Source of the DNA: Paenibacillus amylolyticus
Lineage (GTDB): Bacteria; Bacillota; Bacilli; Paenibacillales; Paenibacillaceae
DNA: 64,000 nucleotides
NCBI RefSeq assembly: GCF_029689945.1
Contig: NZ_CP121451.1
Coordinates: 2,914,001-2,978,000, forward strand
Direction of reading: 5' to 3'
Shown here: piece by piece, positions 26,870-37,373 of the stretch
How the letters are laid out: each line of letters begins with the position of its first letter
How positions within the stretch are numbered: the stretch's first letter is position 1
Notes under the pieces: generated by a model
Database searches by the model: none
Seen by the model: only the letters and a program-made list of their open reading frames with translations
Told to the model about the DNA's origin: nothing
Program-made: the position numbers and the translations under genes

Positions 26870-27253
26870 ATGAGCCATTTATTATTAATGTCCCACAGCG
26901 TATTTCCGACGTTGGATATGAAGCGAACGGCACAGTTTTATGAAGAAAAGATGGGCTTCCGTGTAGTCGAATATCTGGATGCCGCGGAACCTCATGTCTG
27001 TCTGTATCGTGATCTCACCGAGATTATTTTAACCCAAAGCAATGGACAAAAGGTAATGCCCAACAGAGAATTATATGGTTATGGCTACGATGCATATTTT
27101 ATTACCAAGAACCAGGAAGAGCTTCAACAGGAATTGATCAACGCAGATGTGAAAATCGTACGTGCCCTCAATCATACAGACTATAACAACAAGGAGTTTG
27201 TGATCGAGGATATTGATGGACGTTGGATTGCTTTTGGCATCAAACAGGGATAA
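26870..27253 (+). CDS. VOC (glyoxalase/bleomycin-resistance-like) protein
   Basis: Cytoplasmic protein of 127 residues with one VOC module. It opens near residue 8 with S-V-F-P-T-L-D-M-K-R-T-A-Q-F-Y-E-E-K-M-G-F and ends in E-F-V-I-E-D-I-D-G-R-W-I-A-F-G. The final position holds no Glu metal ligand, so it may bind rather than convert a compound, as bleomycin-binding proteins do. AAGGAG lies 9 bases before ATG 26870; an upstream in-frame start at 26837 has no ribosome site. Confidence 0.75.
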   Translation: MSHLLLMSHSVFPTLDMKRTAQFYEEKMGFRVVEYLDAAEPHVCLYRDLTEIILTQSNGQKVMPNRELYGYGYDAYFITKNQEELQQELINADVKIVRALNHTDYNNKEFVIEDIDGRWIAFGIKQG

Positions 27254-27263
27254 TTAGATACAG

Positions 27264-27295
27264 AAACAGGCGCCCCAATAAGGGGCGCCTGTTTG
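27264..27295. terminator. Bidirectional terminator
   Basis: AAACAGGCGCCCC-AATA-AGGGGCGCCTGTTT, a near-perfect stem between convergent genes. Confidence 0.9.
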
Positions 27296-27316
27296 TGCAT
27301 ATGATATCTGCTGATC

Positions 27317-29965
27317 TTAAGCCGCAGTCAATTGTTTGCCGCGATTGCGAATCCACTTGATGACATCCATCAAAATGACGGCAGCAAGAGCGAGTCCACC
27401 TGCGATCAGGAACTCATTCCAACCGAATGTGTCCGGAATAGCGAAGACGCCGCGCACACCTGGAATCAGTGTGATTGTGTAGAGACAGAGACATACCAGG
27501 ATCGAGCCAAGCACGAATTTATTGGTCATGAAGCCCACCTGGAAGATGGTCTGTGTGTTGGAACGTGCTGCAAAAGTTTGCAGACTTCGTGCCAGAATCA
27601 AGGTGGTGAAGGCCATAGCCACACTGATTTCCTCCGAAATGCCAAGCCCGATATATTGGGAGACGATAACAGCCGCACCGATCAGGACACCGCGCGTAAT
27701 GACCGCTTGCAGGGTGCCGCCTGCGAAGATGCCTTCGTTAATATCCCGCGGTTTACGCCGCATGACATCCGGCTCGGGCTTCTCTGTACCCAAAGCAATG
27801 GCAGGCAGAGAGTCGTTCACCAGATTGATGAACAGCAGCTGAAGGGCCGTAAATGGATTAACCCAGCCGACGATCAAGGCAAATAAAATGGCGATAATCG
27901 CGCCGAGGTTACCAGCGAACAGGTAAGCGATGGCTTTTTTGATATTATCAAATACCATCCGCCCTACACTGACCGCATTCACGATGGAGACAAAGTTATC
28001 ATCCGTCAGTATCATGGCAGCCGCATCCTTGGCGACATCCGTGCCGCTACCCATAGCTACGCCGATGTCAGCCTGTTTCAGTGCAGGTGCGTCATTGACT
28101 CCATCTCCGGTCATGGCTGCAACCTTGCCTTTGCGTTGCCATGCACGCACGATTCGGATTTTGTTCTCAGGTGATACTCTGGCGTAGACCGAGATATGTT
28201 CGAGTTTTTGATCCAGCTCTTCATCGGACATTTTGTCCAGTTCGGCGCCGGTAATGGCGAGATCATCCGGTTCGGCAAGGCCGATATCCACACCGATGGC
28301 CTGAGCCGTCGTTTTGTGGTCTCCGGTGATCATGATGGTGCGAATGCCCGCTTTTTGGACTCTTCAATAGAGCCGTATACCGCTTCACGCGGTGGGTCAA
28401 TCATCGCAGTCAGACCAACCAGCGTCAGATCATGCTCGTCATCAATCGTAACCTGGTTTTTATCATCAAATTTTTTGTATGCATAGGCCAGCACACGGAA
28501 GGCGCGTTTGGAGAATGCCTCATTTTTTTCTTCAAATTGTGTGCGAATCTCGGGTGTGAGGGGCTGAACTTCGCCGTTGATAAACACATGACTACAGCGG
28601 CTGAACAGCACATCGGGTCCACCTTTGGTCAGCAAAGCCGTCTGTCCTTCAAACGTATGAACCGTACTCATGAGTTTCCGATCCGAGTCAAAAGGAAGCT
28701 CGGCTTCACGCGGGAACTGATCACGAATTTCATTGTAATCCTTGTTCACCCGGTTGCTGAAGGCGATAAGGGCCACTTCGGTAGGATCACCAAGCTCCTT
28801 GCCTTCCTGGTTAATATTCGAATCATTGCAGAGGACCGCAATATGTAATAAACGTCGTTCCTCTTCCGACCACTGATCGGGATCATCGGGGAATTCGTCC
28901 TTGGTGCCATGGGGAATGTAATAATCCACGACAGTCATCTTGTTCTGAGTCAGCGTTCCTGTTTTGTCCGTACAGATGATGCTGGCAGAACCGAGTGCTT
29001 CCACGGCAGGCAGTCTGCGAATGATCGCATGTTGTTTGGCCATCTTGTTGGTTCCGAGGGACAACACGATTGTCACAATGGAGGAAAGTGCCTCAGGAAT
29101 GGCAGCAACGGCAACAGCTACGGCAAACATGAGTGCATTCACGATGGATGGACCGATATTCTCCGTACCTTCGGTCAACCATACACGACCGGCTTCAATG
29201 CCAAAGATGAGAATCGACAAGCCCAGGATGAAAAAGCCCAGTTTTTTGCTGAATGATTCCAACTTGCGCTGTAAGGGCGTGTTCTTGGCTTCGGCATTTT
29301 CAATCAGTTCGGCAATTTTGCCGATTTCCGTCTTGAGAGCCGTGCCTGTAATCACGAGCATGCCTCGTCCATATACGACGAGTGAACCGCTGAAGGCCAT
29401 ATTGCGACGATCTCCGATTGGAGCTTCATCCGGGATGGTGTCGGCGTGTTTCTCCGCTGCTTCGGATTCTCCGGTCAGCATGCCTTCATTGATTCTCAAA
29501 CTTCCTGATTCCAGGATTCGCCCGTCTGCCGGGACATAATCACCTGCATCCAGCATAACAATATCACCGGGAACGAGTCTCTCGCGGGAATGGTTTTTTC
29601 TGCCCGTCACGAATGACCTTGGCTTCAGGAGCCGACATTTGTTTCAGCGCGTCGAGCGAACTCTCGGCTTTTTTGGTCTGCACCACACTGATTACGGCGT
29701 TAAGCAAAATAACCAGGAATATGATCAACGATTCAATCAGGTGTCCAAGTACAACCTGTACGGCGGCTGCAATCAGCAGCACGATCACCATCGGATCTTT
29801 AAAATTTTCGAGAAACAGTTTCCAGACTGGCGTTGCATCCTTGCCTTTTAGCTCATTATATCCTTCGGTTTCAAGTCTCTTGGCAGCTTCGGATGTTGTG
29901 AGTCCCTGGGAGGAACTTTGCACATCCTGAAGGGTTTCATCTGCACTGTGTCTGTAATGTTGCAA
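27317..29965 (-). CDS. Calcium-type cation P-ATPase, broken by three indels
   Basis: Membrane pump of about 885 residues of the P2 (SERCA/PMCA-like, YloB-related) group that should export Ca2+ using ATP. TTG 29965 follows AAGGAG. All core motifs are present across three frames: P-E-A-L in helix 4, the phosphorylated Asp in C-T-D-K-T-G-T-L-T, M-I-T-G-D-H, and T-G-D-G-V-N-D-A-P-A-L. The C-terminal six helices are complete. Breaks: near plus 29594-29599 (run of six) and about 29577, where two missing bases restore K-T-I-P-A-R-D-L-V-P-G-D; and at 28352-28356, where one missing base restores S-K-K-A-G-I-R-T-I-M-I-T-G-D. The preserved motifs on either side of every break argue for an intact gene in the organism. 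Confidence 0.85.
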
Positions 29966-30188
29966 TTGACCAGCTCCTTGAATATTAGATTTCTCTGTGT
30001 ATTACCCTTACGGACAAAATCTAGAATCGTTCCATTTTCGTATTTTTTTAAAATGATGGAAGGTATACGTTTTTAGCTGTACACAGTATTTTTCAGAATG
30101 GGACGAGATATGCTTCTTTTCCAATATTATTATTTCCAGTTTGGAGGATAGTCTCAGAGAACCCTAATATAGATGTTAGATCAGAAAC

Positions 30189-30231
30189 TGTGTGCACCAT
30201 CACACTTGCTCATATCAGGGTCTGTTACGCT
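30189..30231 (+). promoter_or_regulatory. Fnr-like box and -10 of the hcp gene
   Basis: TGTGT-GCACCA-TCACA (30189-30204) differs at one position from the Fnr/Crp consensus TGTGA-N6-TCACA. A weak -10 TACGCT (30226-30231) places the box centre about 41.5 bases before the predicted start, the class II activator position. The rest of 29966-30277 shows nothing else. Confidence 0.5.
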
Positions 30232-30277
30232 ATTACATAACGAACGGCGTTTAATCTAGGTTTGGAGGGGAATGCAT

Positions 30278-31570
30278 ATGTTTTGTTATCAATGCGAACA
30301 GACGCCGAGTGGCGGGTGTACCGTGGTAGGGGTATGCGGCAAAAACGAAACAATCGCAAGCTTGCAGGATACAATGATCTTTGCGTTAAAAGGAATTGCT
30401 GCCTATGCAACGCACGCACGCCAGTTGGGATATTCTGATCCTGAGGTGGATCGAATTACACATGAGGCATTATATATGACATTAACGAACTCGAATTTTA
30501 ATGTGCAGGAACATCTGGAGATGGCGATGAAGGTAGGCAATGCAGCCATCCGCATTATGGACGTGCTGGATCGTGCACACACGGACCGCTTTGGTGTACC
30601 GCAACCGATTACAGTTAGCCAGAACCGGATTGAAGGACAGTGTATCGTGGTAACGGGGCATAATCTGTATGCATTGGAAGAGTTGCTGCGTCAAACGGAA
30701 GGGAAAGGAATCAACATCTATACGCACTCGGAAATGTTGCCTGCGCACGGTTATCCGGCATTGAAGAAATACGCCCATCTCAAGGGCAATATCGGCAAAG
30801 CCTGGTACGATCAAAGAAGACTGTTCGAACAATTCCCGGGTGCGATTCTCGCAACGACCAACTGTGTCATGCCGATCAAAGGCACATATTCAGACCGCTT
30901 TTTCTCATACGAAGTAGCGGGGCTGGAGAGTGTCGCCAAAATTATGGATGATGACTTCTCACCCCTGATTGAGCGCGCATTGTCCCTGCCTGCGGCCGAT
31001 ATACAGTCCGAGCAAGTCTTAACGACAGGATACCATCATGAGACGGTGATTGGCCTTGCGCCTGAGATCATTCAAGCGGTGAAAGACGGCCATATCCGCC
31101 GATTCTTCGTTATTGCAGGCTGTGATGCACCAGGCAAAGGCGGCAACTACTATCGTGAGCTCGCGACATCATTGCCCAATGATACTGTCATTCTGACCAC
31201 CTCCTGTGGCAAGTTCCGCTTCAACGATGTGGATTATGGTACGGTTGGAGACACGGGTATACCGCGTTACATCGATCTGGGTCAATGCAATAATTCCGGC
31301 TCTACGGTGAAAATTGCCATGGCATTGGCGGATGCTTTTGGCTGTACCGTGAACGAGTTGCCTGTCAGCATTGTGCTGTCCTGGTTTGAGCAAAAAGCAG
31401 TTGCAATCCTGCTCGGCCTGTTCAGCCTCGGCATTCAGGACATTCGGATCGGACCCAAACCGCCTGAATTCATATCCGAAGGTGTTTTGGATGTACTCGT
31501 GGACATGTTCGGTCTGAAATTAATTACAACGGCAGAAGAAGATATGAACGCCATGTTGGCACTGTCATAG
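30278..31570 (+). CDS. hcp: Hybrid cluster protein (hydroxylamine reductase), class III
   Basis: Cytoplasmic redox enzyme of 430 residues that reduces hydroxylamine or nitric oxide and carries a cubane plus a hybrid Fe-S-O cluster. The N-terminal Cys ligands C-Y-Q-C-E-Q-T-x4-C-x5-C are within residues 3-20. Hybrid-cluster ligands include H/E residues of G-H-N-L-Y-A-L-E-E, the Cys of T-T-N-C-V and G-C-D-A, and C-G-K-F-R. The length shows that it lacks the helical insertion of class I enzymes, as in class III. ATG 30278 has GGAGGGG 7 bases upstream, better than ATG 30272. An Fnr-like box upstream suggests induction when oxygen is low. Confidence 0.93.
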   Translation: MFCYQCEQTPSGGCTVVGVCGKNETIASLQDTMIFALKGIAAYATHARQLGYSDPEVDRITHEALYMTLTNSNFNVQEHLEMAMKVGNAAIRIMDVLDRAHTDRFGVPQPITVSQNRIEGQCIVVTGHNLYALEELLRQTEGKGINIYTHSEMLPAHGYPALKKYAHLKGNIGKAWYDQRRLFEQFPGAILATTNCVMPIKGTYSDRFFSYEVAGLESVAKIMDDDFSPLIERALSLPAADIQSEQVLTTGYHHETVIGLAPEIIQAVKDGHIRRFFVIAGCDAPGKGGNYYRELATSLPNDTVILTTSCGKFRFNDVDYGTVGDTGIPRYIDLGQCNNSGSTVKIAMALADAFGCTVNELPVSIVLSWFEQKAVAILLGLFSLGIQDIRIGPKPPEFISEGVLDVLVDMFGLKLITTAEEDMNAMLALS

Positions 31571-31928
31571 GCGCATAAATTGAATTAAAGATGCGTAAGA
31601 AGCCTGAAGCTTAGGATGGATTGAAGTATTGGATGGCAGGAAGAAGAAAGAACGGGGATAGACCTCGCCAAAAGCTAATTTTGAGTAAGACGTAGAGACG
31701 TAGTATCCAAAGCGTAGAAAGAGTAGTGTTGCCGTTATAAGAAAGGGCTTGTACCTAATGGTACGGGCTTTTTTTTGTTTTTTATCCCAATGATATATGT
31801 ATGACATGCATCATAGCTGTTCCACCATTTTATCATGCCATAGCTTGTTGGATATGGAGATGTCATGTATTTTGATATAGTGAAACGTAATACATCAGGA
31901 TGATTAATCCCTTAGAAAGGATAACGAT
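31571..31928 (+). other. Intergenic region between hcp and AraC-sensor genes
   Basis: Holds the hcp terminator (31744-31774). The purine-rich stretch 31571-31740 and the AT-rich stretch 31780-31910 show no gene and, unlike the other siderophore genes, no Fur box. GAAAGGA lies before ATG 31929. Confidence 0.5.
31744..31774 (+). terminator. Terminator after hcp
   Basis: GGGCTTGTACC-TAAT-GGTACGGGCTT with G-U pairs, then eight T residues. Confidence 0.8.
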
Positions 31929-33553
31929 ATGTCTGACAACATGGAATGGATTGCGCAGTGGAAGTCAACCAAAGCATTAAGCAATGCATGGATAACGAAA
32001 GGTGAATTGCACCACTTTCCCAGTCACACGTTGATATTTATTATTGATGGAAAAGCGATCTGGAATCTGAATGGACACCGGGTCCACGTCTCATTTGGAG
32101 AACTAATAGCGCTCGAAGAGCACTCCGTGATGGAGGTCATTGAAGGTGGCAACCTGGATCTGGCAGGCTGGCATGTTCAGTTCGATACATATTCCGTGCT
32201 GCATGATCGACGGGAAGCAGAGAAATTCGAATGGCGGTTACCGTCAGGAGAGGCATATCAGAAAGTGCAACTATCTGGTGGAGCTCTGGCAAGTATGATT
32301 CAGCATTGGAGTGAAGTGCATACAGCGGATCAGCGTGCAGGAAGGGTTGGCCAGCAGCATTTGTTATATGAATTGTTAAGTAACCTATATCGGGAACAGC
32401 CGGATAACGAGTTGAAGCCAGAACACGGTATACTTCGCTCCATCGACTATATGCAGCAGCATTATGATCAAGTCATTACACGCACACAGTTAGCTCGGAT
32501 TGCGGGTACGAGTCCCTGGCATTATTCCCGCAAATTCAGTGAACGATATGGTAAGCCACCTCTGGACTATCTTGCCCATTACCGGATCTATCGCGCGCAG
32601 GAAGAGCTCATATTAACCACAGCAACCTCTCAGGATATTGCCAAAAAGTCCGGATATGAAGATGCTCATTATTTCAGCCGACGTTTCAAACAATTGACTG
32701 GCGTATCCCCTAAGATGTACAAGCAGACGATGACGCAGCGAAAGATCGTGGCACTGTCTCCCATCTGCGGTGAAATCATGATTCATCTGGGGGTTATCCC
32801 CTATGCCGTAATGGTCACTCCGATTCTGCTGTCCCCACATCATCGGGAACAATTTATAGCACATGGAGTGAAGATGCTGGAGGTTACACAGTACGAGGTG
32901 GAGATCGAACTTATTCGGCAAGTCCAGCCGGAGGTGTTGATTGGAAACATACTAACAGAAGAGGTCAAAGGGAGCTGCGCACAATTGCACCGATTCTAGC
33001 CGGACTTCATCAAGATGTGGAACCAATGCTCGATCAATTGGCAGCCTGGTTTCTTAAAGAGGAAGAGTCTCACAGACTGCATCAGCAGATGAAACACGAG
33101 GTCAGTGTAGCTAAACGACAGTTGCAGCCCATTATTCAATCTGAATCTACAGTTATGCTGTTAAGGGTAGAAGCATTTGGTTATCGATATCTGGGAGGGC
33201 GTTCCCACGGGGTATCCCGTTTGTTATATGAACAGCTTGGATTAGCACTGCCGCAAGCGCTGCATTCAGGTGCAGCCTGGTTTAATCCCTGTTCGTTTGA
33301 ACTGCTCACACAAGCCGATCCCGACTTCCTCTTTGTAGAGAAACGGATCATGCAACATTTCAGTGCTGAAGAGAATATGAGGAGACTATGGGAGAGTCCA
33401 CAATGGAATGACCTAAAGGCTGTGAAAAATAATCGGGTATTCTACGTAGATACTCATCTGTGGGTGGACGGTCACGGAATTACGGGACATGCACGGATAC
33501 TTAATCAGATCATTCGCCATCTTACGGATTCTCATCATGATAGAGCACAATAA
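31929..33553 (+). CDS. Btr-like AraC regulator with C-terminal siderophore-binding domain, frameshifted
   Basis: Cytoplasmic one-component sensor of about 541 residues. Residues ~1-165 are a cupin-type segment. Residues ~170-275 hold two helix-turn-helix motifs (T-R-T-Q-L-A-R-I-A-G-T-S and S-Q-D-I-A-K-K-S-G-Y-E-D-A-H-Y-F). Residues ~278-541 form a periplasmic-binding-protein fold without signal peptide. B. subtilis Btr has the same order and binds Fe-bacillibactin to switch on feuABC. The frame is lost at AAAGGG (32967-32972). One missing base restores V-K-R-E-L-R-T-I-A-P-I-L-A-G-L and continues to 33553. The binding domain resembles the lipoprotein encoded next (33656), for example G-V-I-P then V-x-x-T-P near its start and A-V-K-N near its end. 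That suggests both bind one ligand. Confidence 0.85.
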
Positions 33554-33610
33554 TCCAACTGAATACGCACGATATGCTATGGAACGGTCACTTCTTATTT
33601 GATACTATTT

Positions 33611-33629
33611 GATAATAATTATCATTATC
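33611..33629 (+). promoter_or_regulatory. Fur box
   Basis: GATAATAATTATCATTATC is within one or two bases of the 19-base Fur consensus and lies 26 bases before the lipoprotein ATG. Confidence 0.88.
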
Positions 33630-33655
33630 AATATACATAAGGGGCGAGGTATATC

Positions 33656-34672
33656 ATGTTACGAAGATTCAAAGGATTGGGCATCATGCTAATGGTGATC
33701 AGTGTAGTGCTGGTGGCATGTTCCGGTGGAACAAAACAAGAAAATGAACCCACTGGGACAGCTGAGATACAGACGGAAGGCGCAGCAACTACAACGGAAG
33801 AAGCATCGGATGCGAGTGGAACTAAAGTGGTACAGGATCAGTTTGGCGAAGTTACGATTCCTGCCAAGCCTCAAAATTTAATTGTGTTTGATTCGATCTA
33901 TGCCGAGTATCTGATTGAGATGGGGGTTATTCCGCAAATGGTTTTGTTAACACCGGAAGTCGAAGCGGAATACCGGCCTGCTTATTTTAAAGAACACGGA
34001 GTTCAGGTTATCGAAGTTGAGCAGTATCAATATAACTATGAGCAATTGCTTGCGTTGTCACCGGATATGATCCTTACAGCAGGCGAAGGGTTGGAACAGG
34101 GCGTATATGACGAATTGTCCAAAATTGCCCCAACGGTGGCATTGGATGCGAACAGTGAAATGAAACGTGCCATGCCGAAGCTGGCAGCCATATTCGACAA
34201 GACTGAGGAATCTGCCAAAGTACTGGCTGAATTCGACGAGAAAGCTGAACAAGCCAAAGAAAAAATTGCGGCAGCCCTTGGAGACAAAACCGTATTGGTT
34301 CTTCGTGTGGAGCACAATCGTTACCGTTTCATGGGTCCCAAGGGAGGAAGCAGCAGTGTTTTCTTCTATGATACTTTGGGACTGAATAGTCCTGAAGCGA
34401 TCAAAGACTCTACAGATTGGTTTAGCCAGTTCTCGCTAGAATTCTTGCCGGAGATGAATCCGGATTATATTTTCCTCGAAGACAGAACCCTCGTAGGTTA
34501 TGACACGAAGAAATCCATGGAAGATCTGAAAGCAAGTCAGGTATGGGCGAATCTGGAGGCAGTGAAGAATGATCATGTCTTCCCGCTGAAGACGAGTGAA
34601 TTTGTATCGGGTGTAGGCCCGATTGGTTCTGTGAAGTTAATGAACTATGTTGTTGGAAAGTTGGTGCCATAG
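33656..34672 (+). CDS. Iron-siderophore substrate-binding lipoprotein
   Basis: Membrane-anchored binding protein of 338 residues for a ferric siderophore. The signal peptide ends in lipobox L-V-A-C (Cys ~22), followed by a Thr/Glu-rich linker to ~50. The binding fold has I-P-A-K-P-Q-N near 73, L-S-P-D-M-I-L-T-A near 140, K-I-A-P-T-V-A near 160 and A-V-K-N-D-H-V-F near 304. The bilobal FeuA/YfiY-like class is clear; ligand chemistry is not. A Fur box precedes it, and the flavoprotein reductase gene starts directly after its TAG stop, so uptake and reduction are co-expressed. Confidence 0.9.
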   Translation: MLRRFKGLGIMLMVISVVLVACSGGTKQENEPTGTAEIQTEGAATTTEEASDASGTKVVQDQFGEVTIPAKPQNLIVFDSIYAEYLIEMGVIPQMVLLTPEVEAEYRPAYFKEHGVQVIEVEQYQYNYEQLLALSPDMILTAGEGLEQGVYDELSKIAPTVALDANSEMKRAMPKLAAIFDKTEESAKVLAEFDEKAEQAKEKIAAALGDKTVLVLRVEHNRYRFMGPKGGSSSVFFYDTLGLNSPEAIKDSTDWFSQFSLEFLPEMNPDYIFLEDRTLVGYDTKKSMEDLKASQVWANLEAVKNDHVFPLKTSEFVSGVGPIGSVKLMNYVVGKLVP

Positions 34673-35718
34673 ATGACTACAGCAAAGATGACTACAGCGA
34701 ATCAACTGGATGTTTATGATATTACCATCGTTGGCGGGGACCTGCCGGCATGTATGCCTCCTTTTATAGTGGCATGAGAGCCATGCGCACCAAAATCATC
34801 GAAGCCAAACAGGAACTGGGCGGATTCATGCGTACATACCCGGAGAAGCTGATCTGGGACGTAGGCGGGGTTGAGCCGGTTCGCTGCGAGCAACTGATTC
34901 AATCGCTGGAAAGACAAGCCAGAACGTTTGATCCAACCATTGTGTTTGGGCAGGAAATTGCTGAGCTTGAGCGACGTGAGGATGATGTATTTGTACTCAC
35001 CTCCAAAACGGGTGAGCTTCATTACACACGTACCATTCTGTTATGTGCGGGCAGAGGCATGACTCAGGTGCAAAAGCTGGATATCGACGGTGCCAATCGG
35101 TATGAATTGACGAATCTGCACTATACGATAACCGATCTGTCCCGAATTGCCGGGAAACGTGTTCTGATCTCGGGCGGCGGCGATTCTGCAGTCGATTGGG
35201 CCAATGAAATGATCAAGATTGCAAGTGAAGTTACGGTAGCACACCGACGTCATGAATTCACGGGACATGAGCTGCCTGTTGCTCAGATGAAAGCTCAGGC
35301 GAACGTCATGACGCCGTATAGCATTTCACGCTTATATGGTACAGGTGACAAGATTGATCGTGTCGAACTGGCCCATGCAGAAACCGGTGAGATCACACAT
35401 GTTGAGGTAGATGAAGTCGTCGTAAGCCATGGCTATGATCGTGATTTTGGCAACCTCGTGCAGTGGGGACTGGCGCGGGAAGACTACGGCGTATCCGTTG
35501 ACCAGCGAATGCGCACCAACATTCCAGGCGTATTTGGAGCGGGGGATTTCATCACCTATGGCAGCAAAGTCAGGCTGATCGCAGGTGCTTTTAACGACGC
35601 GGTACTTGCGGTTAACAGTGCCAAGATGTATCTGGAACCTGGTGCTCCCGATATGGCAGGCGTATCCTCTCACAATGCCCGGTTTTATGAGAAAAACAAA
35701 GCCCTTTCCAATACGTAG
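34673..35718 (+). CDS. Thioredoxin-reductase-like NAD(P)H flavoprotein (FNR/IruO-like), frameshifted
   Basis: Cytoplasmic FAD enzyme of about 349 residues. The FAD-binding V-G-G-G-P-A-G-M-Y-A appears only if one G is added to GGGG at 34736-34739; the rest is open to 35718. It has a second nucleotide motif I-S-G-G-G-D-S-A-V-D near 160 and the closing G-V-F-G-A-G-D. The CxxC of true thioredoxin reductases is absent, which fits ferredoxin/flavodoxin NADP reductases of the YumC type and the Staphylococcus IruO siderophore reductase. Abutting the Fur-controlled lipoprotein gene, it most likely supplies electrons to release iron from the imported siderophore. Start ATG 34673 or 34688. Confidence 0.83.
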
Positions 35719-35892
35719 GTAGGTTTGTACGAATGGAAGGCAATCTGAAGAGCTCGAATAACGTCGAGAAGCAAGATATTGGGAGAGTACTCAAATTTTA
35801 AGATCCCAGATTCGAAAGTATGAACATATATTTGTGTAACTAGATATAGTATTTCGGCTTCTTATTATTGATAAAAGCAACATATTCAAGCC

Positions 35893-35939
35893 AAATAAAA
35901 CAGCGCCACCTGAATCATTCTGGTGTGCGCTGTTTATTT
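35893..35939. terminator. Terminator after the reductase gene
   Basis: AAATAAAACAGCGCCACC pairs with GGTGTGCGCTGTTTATTT with small bulges; A- and T-rich flanks suit both strands. Confidence 0.8.
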
Positions 35940-36270
35940 ACTCTTTTTATAGCTGGATAAAAAGTCTTGAATCCTGGATTGGTGATTTTCTAGGGAACTC
36001 AGGACATCTTATTTGGCCCTCACGTCCTCTTTTCAAATTCTAAGGAACCTCAGAAGCGTTATCTACTCAATTCTCCTAATAAACACACTGAAAACGGCTT
36101 TTTTTCGGATATAGCGTGTCTCAAGTTCTTTAGATATCTGCAGTGGCTTCAAATCGTTGAATAAGATGCCGCAGATTCGTTAGCGATGTCGCTAACGAAC
36201 ACGTTCAGTTTCGCAGCAGGGTTCGCAGCCCTCCAGGCTTTCCAGGTTTTCATTATATTAAATACTCGAT
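35940..36270. other. Gene-free region with palindromic repeat
   Basis: No coding potential. A 7-T run follows GGC at 36095-36107. A perfect 11-base inverted repeat, TTCGTTAGCGA-TG-TCGCTAACGAA, lies at 36176-36199 with no T-tail. Its form suggests a dispersed palindromic repeat rather than a terminator. Confidence 0.4.
36176..36199. repeat. Perfect palindromic element
   Basis: Eleven-base arms and a 2-base loop (TTCGTTAGCGA/TCGCTAACGAA). Repeat status elsewhere in the genome is inferred, not seen; only one copy is in this window. Confidence 0.5.
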
Positions 36271-37245
36271 TTAGTTCAGCTCCGTTTGTCCACTCGCGAG
36301 TCGATCTGCGATCTCTTCGGCTTGTAGAATGGAGGTGTAGGGATCAGCGGTAAAATATTTATGGATATCCAGTTTGAAGATATGATTGTTCTGTACCGCA
36401 GGCAGGTTGTCCCAGACATTAGGCAACAGGGAATGATCCTTCGTGCCTTCCGTAACCATCATCAGCAGGTAATCACCCACGTATTCTCCAAATACTTCTG
36501 CGCTAGCTTCCAGGTTTTCTTTACCTCGGTCCAGAATATCGGATTTCACCTTGGGTGCTGGAGTCAGTCCAAGCAATTCATAGGCTGCTCTTCCACCACG
36601 ATTGGCACTATTGCCGATAATGGCGGGGTTCTTCAAAAAGTTGAAATCGGCAACGGTGAATGTGGCATCGTCCGGAATGACGCCTTTGATTTTGGCCTGA
36701 GCCGCAGCGATCCGTTGTTTAAACGATTCGTTCCACGCGACGGCTTCGGCTTCGCGATTCAAAATCTCGCCCATGGCGGTCACTTCGGCTTCCATGGAAT
36801 CATACTGATCCGGTACAAATACAACAGTCGGAGCGATTTTGGAATAGGTCTGAAATTTCTCCTGATCCCACGTGATAATCAGATCCGGCTCCAGCTCCAC
36901 CATTTTCTCAAGTGAAACCTCGCTATGGTTACCCAAATCTGCGCTATCGCCAAGTTTGTCACGCAGGAACATGCCATAATCCAACAGGCTGCTCGGCACA
37001 CCAACAGGTGTTACGCCGACAGCCAGAACATGTCCTATATTCCAGTCGACGACAACCCGCTCGGGGGTGAGGGGTACGGTAACGTCTCCCATCATTGTGG
37101 AAAGTATTCTTGTCTGTGGTGCGGTGTTTTCTTTTTCTGGCGCGGCTGGCTCCACGGCCTCGTTCTGGGTACAACCACTCATGAATATGGCCATGACCAA
37201 CAAAACAGGCAGGGTCATACGATACCAAGCTTTCTTAAACAACAT
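36271..37245 (-). CDS. Iron-siderophore substrate-binding lipoprotein
   Basis: Anchored binding protein of 324 residues. ATG 37245 follows AGAGGG by 8 bases and opens a signal peptide with lipobox M-S-G-C. The in-frame extension upstream to 37590 crosses the Fur box and is rejected. The mature part has V-V-V-D-W-N-I-G near 63, V-E-L-E-P-D-L-I-I-T-W near 112, I-A-P-T-V-V-F near 130 and N-R-G-G-R-A-A near 207. These elements recur in the binding domain of the divergent AraC sensor (37448), so the two probably see the same ferric siderophore. No own permease is adjacent. Confidence 0.9.
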   Translation of the reverse strand: MLFKKAWYRMTLPVLLVMAIFMSGCTQNEAVEPAAPEKENTAPQTRILSTMMGDVTVPLTPERVVVDWNIGHVLAVGVTPVGVPSSLLDYGMFLRDKLGDSADLGNHSEVSLEKMVELEPDLIITWDQEKFQTYSKIAPTVVFVPDQYDSMEAEVTAMGEILNREAEAVAWNESFKQRIAAAQAKIKGVIPDDATFTVADFNFLKNPAIIGNSANRGGRAAYELLGLTPAPKVKSDILDRGKENLEASAEVFGEYVGDYLLMMVTEGTKDHSLLPNVWDNLPAVQNNHIFKLDIHKYFTADPYTSILQAEEIADRLASGQTELN

Positions 37246-37265
37246 GACGAACCCTCTTTCTAATT

Positions 37266-37282
37266 GATAATGATTTTCATTT
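37266..37282 (-). promoter_or_regulatory. Fur box of the minus-strand lipoprotein gene
   Basis: GATAATGATTTTCATTT, 20 bases upstream of the lipoprotein start on the minus strand; about 3 mismatches to the 19-base consensus. Confidence 0.75.
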
Positions 37283-37373
37283 AATATAACTCTAGAGGGA
37301 AACTTGCGATTGCACAATAACCGATTCGGAAGTGAAAGCATACCCATTTCAGAACTCAATCGACAGGTTGAAC

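Noticed and set aside
27317..29965. Three separate small genes in the P-ATPase region
   Set aside because: The pieces carry consecutive, non-overlapping parts of one P-ATPase, and single-base corrections join them.
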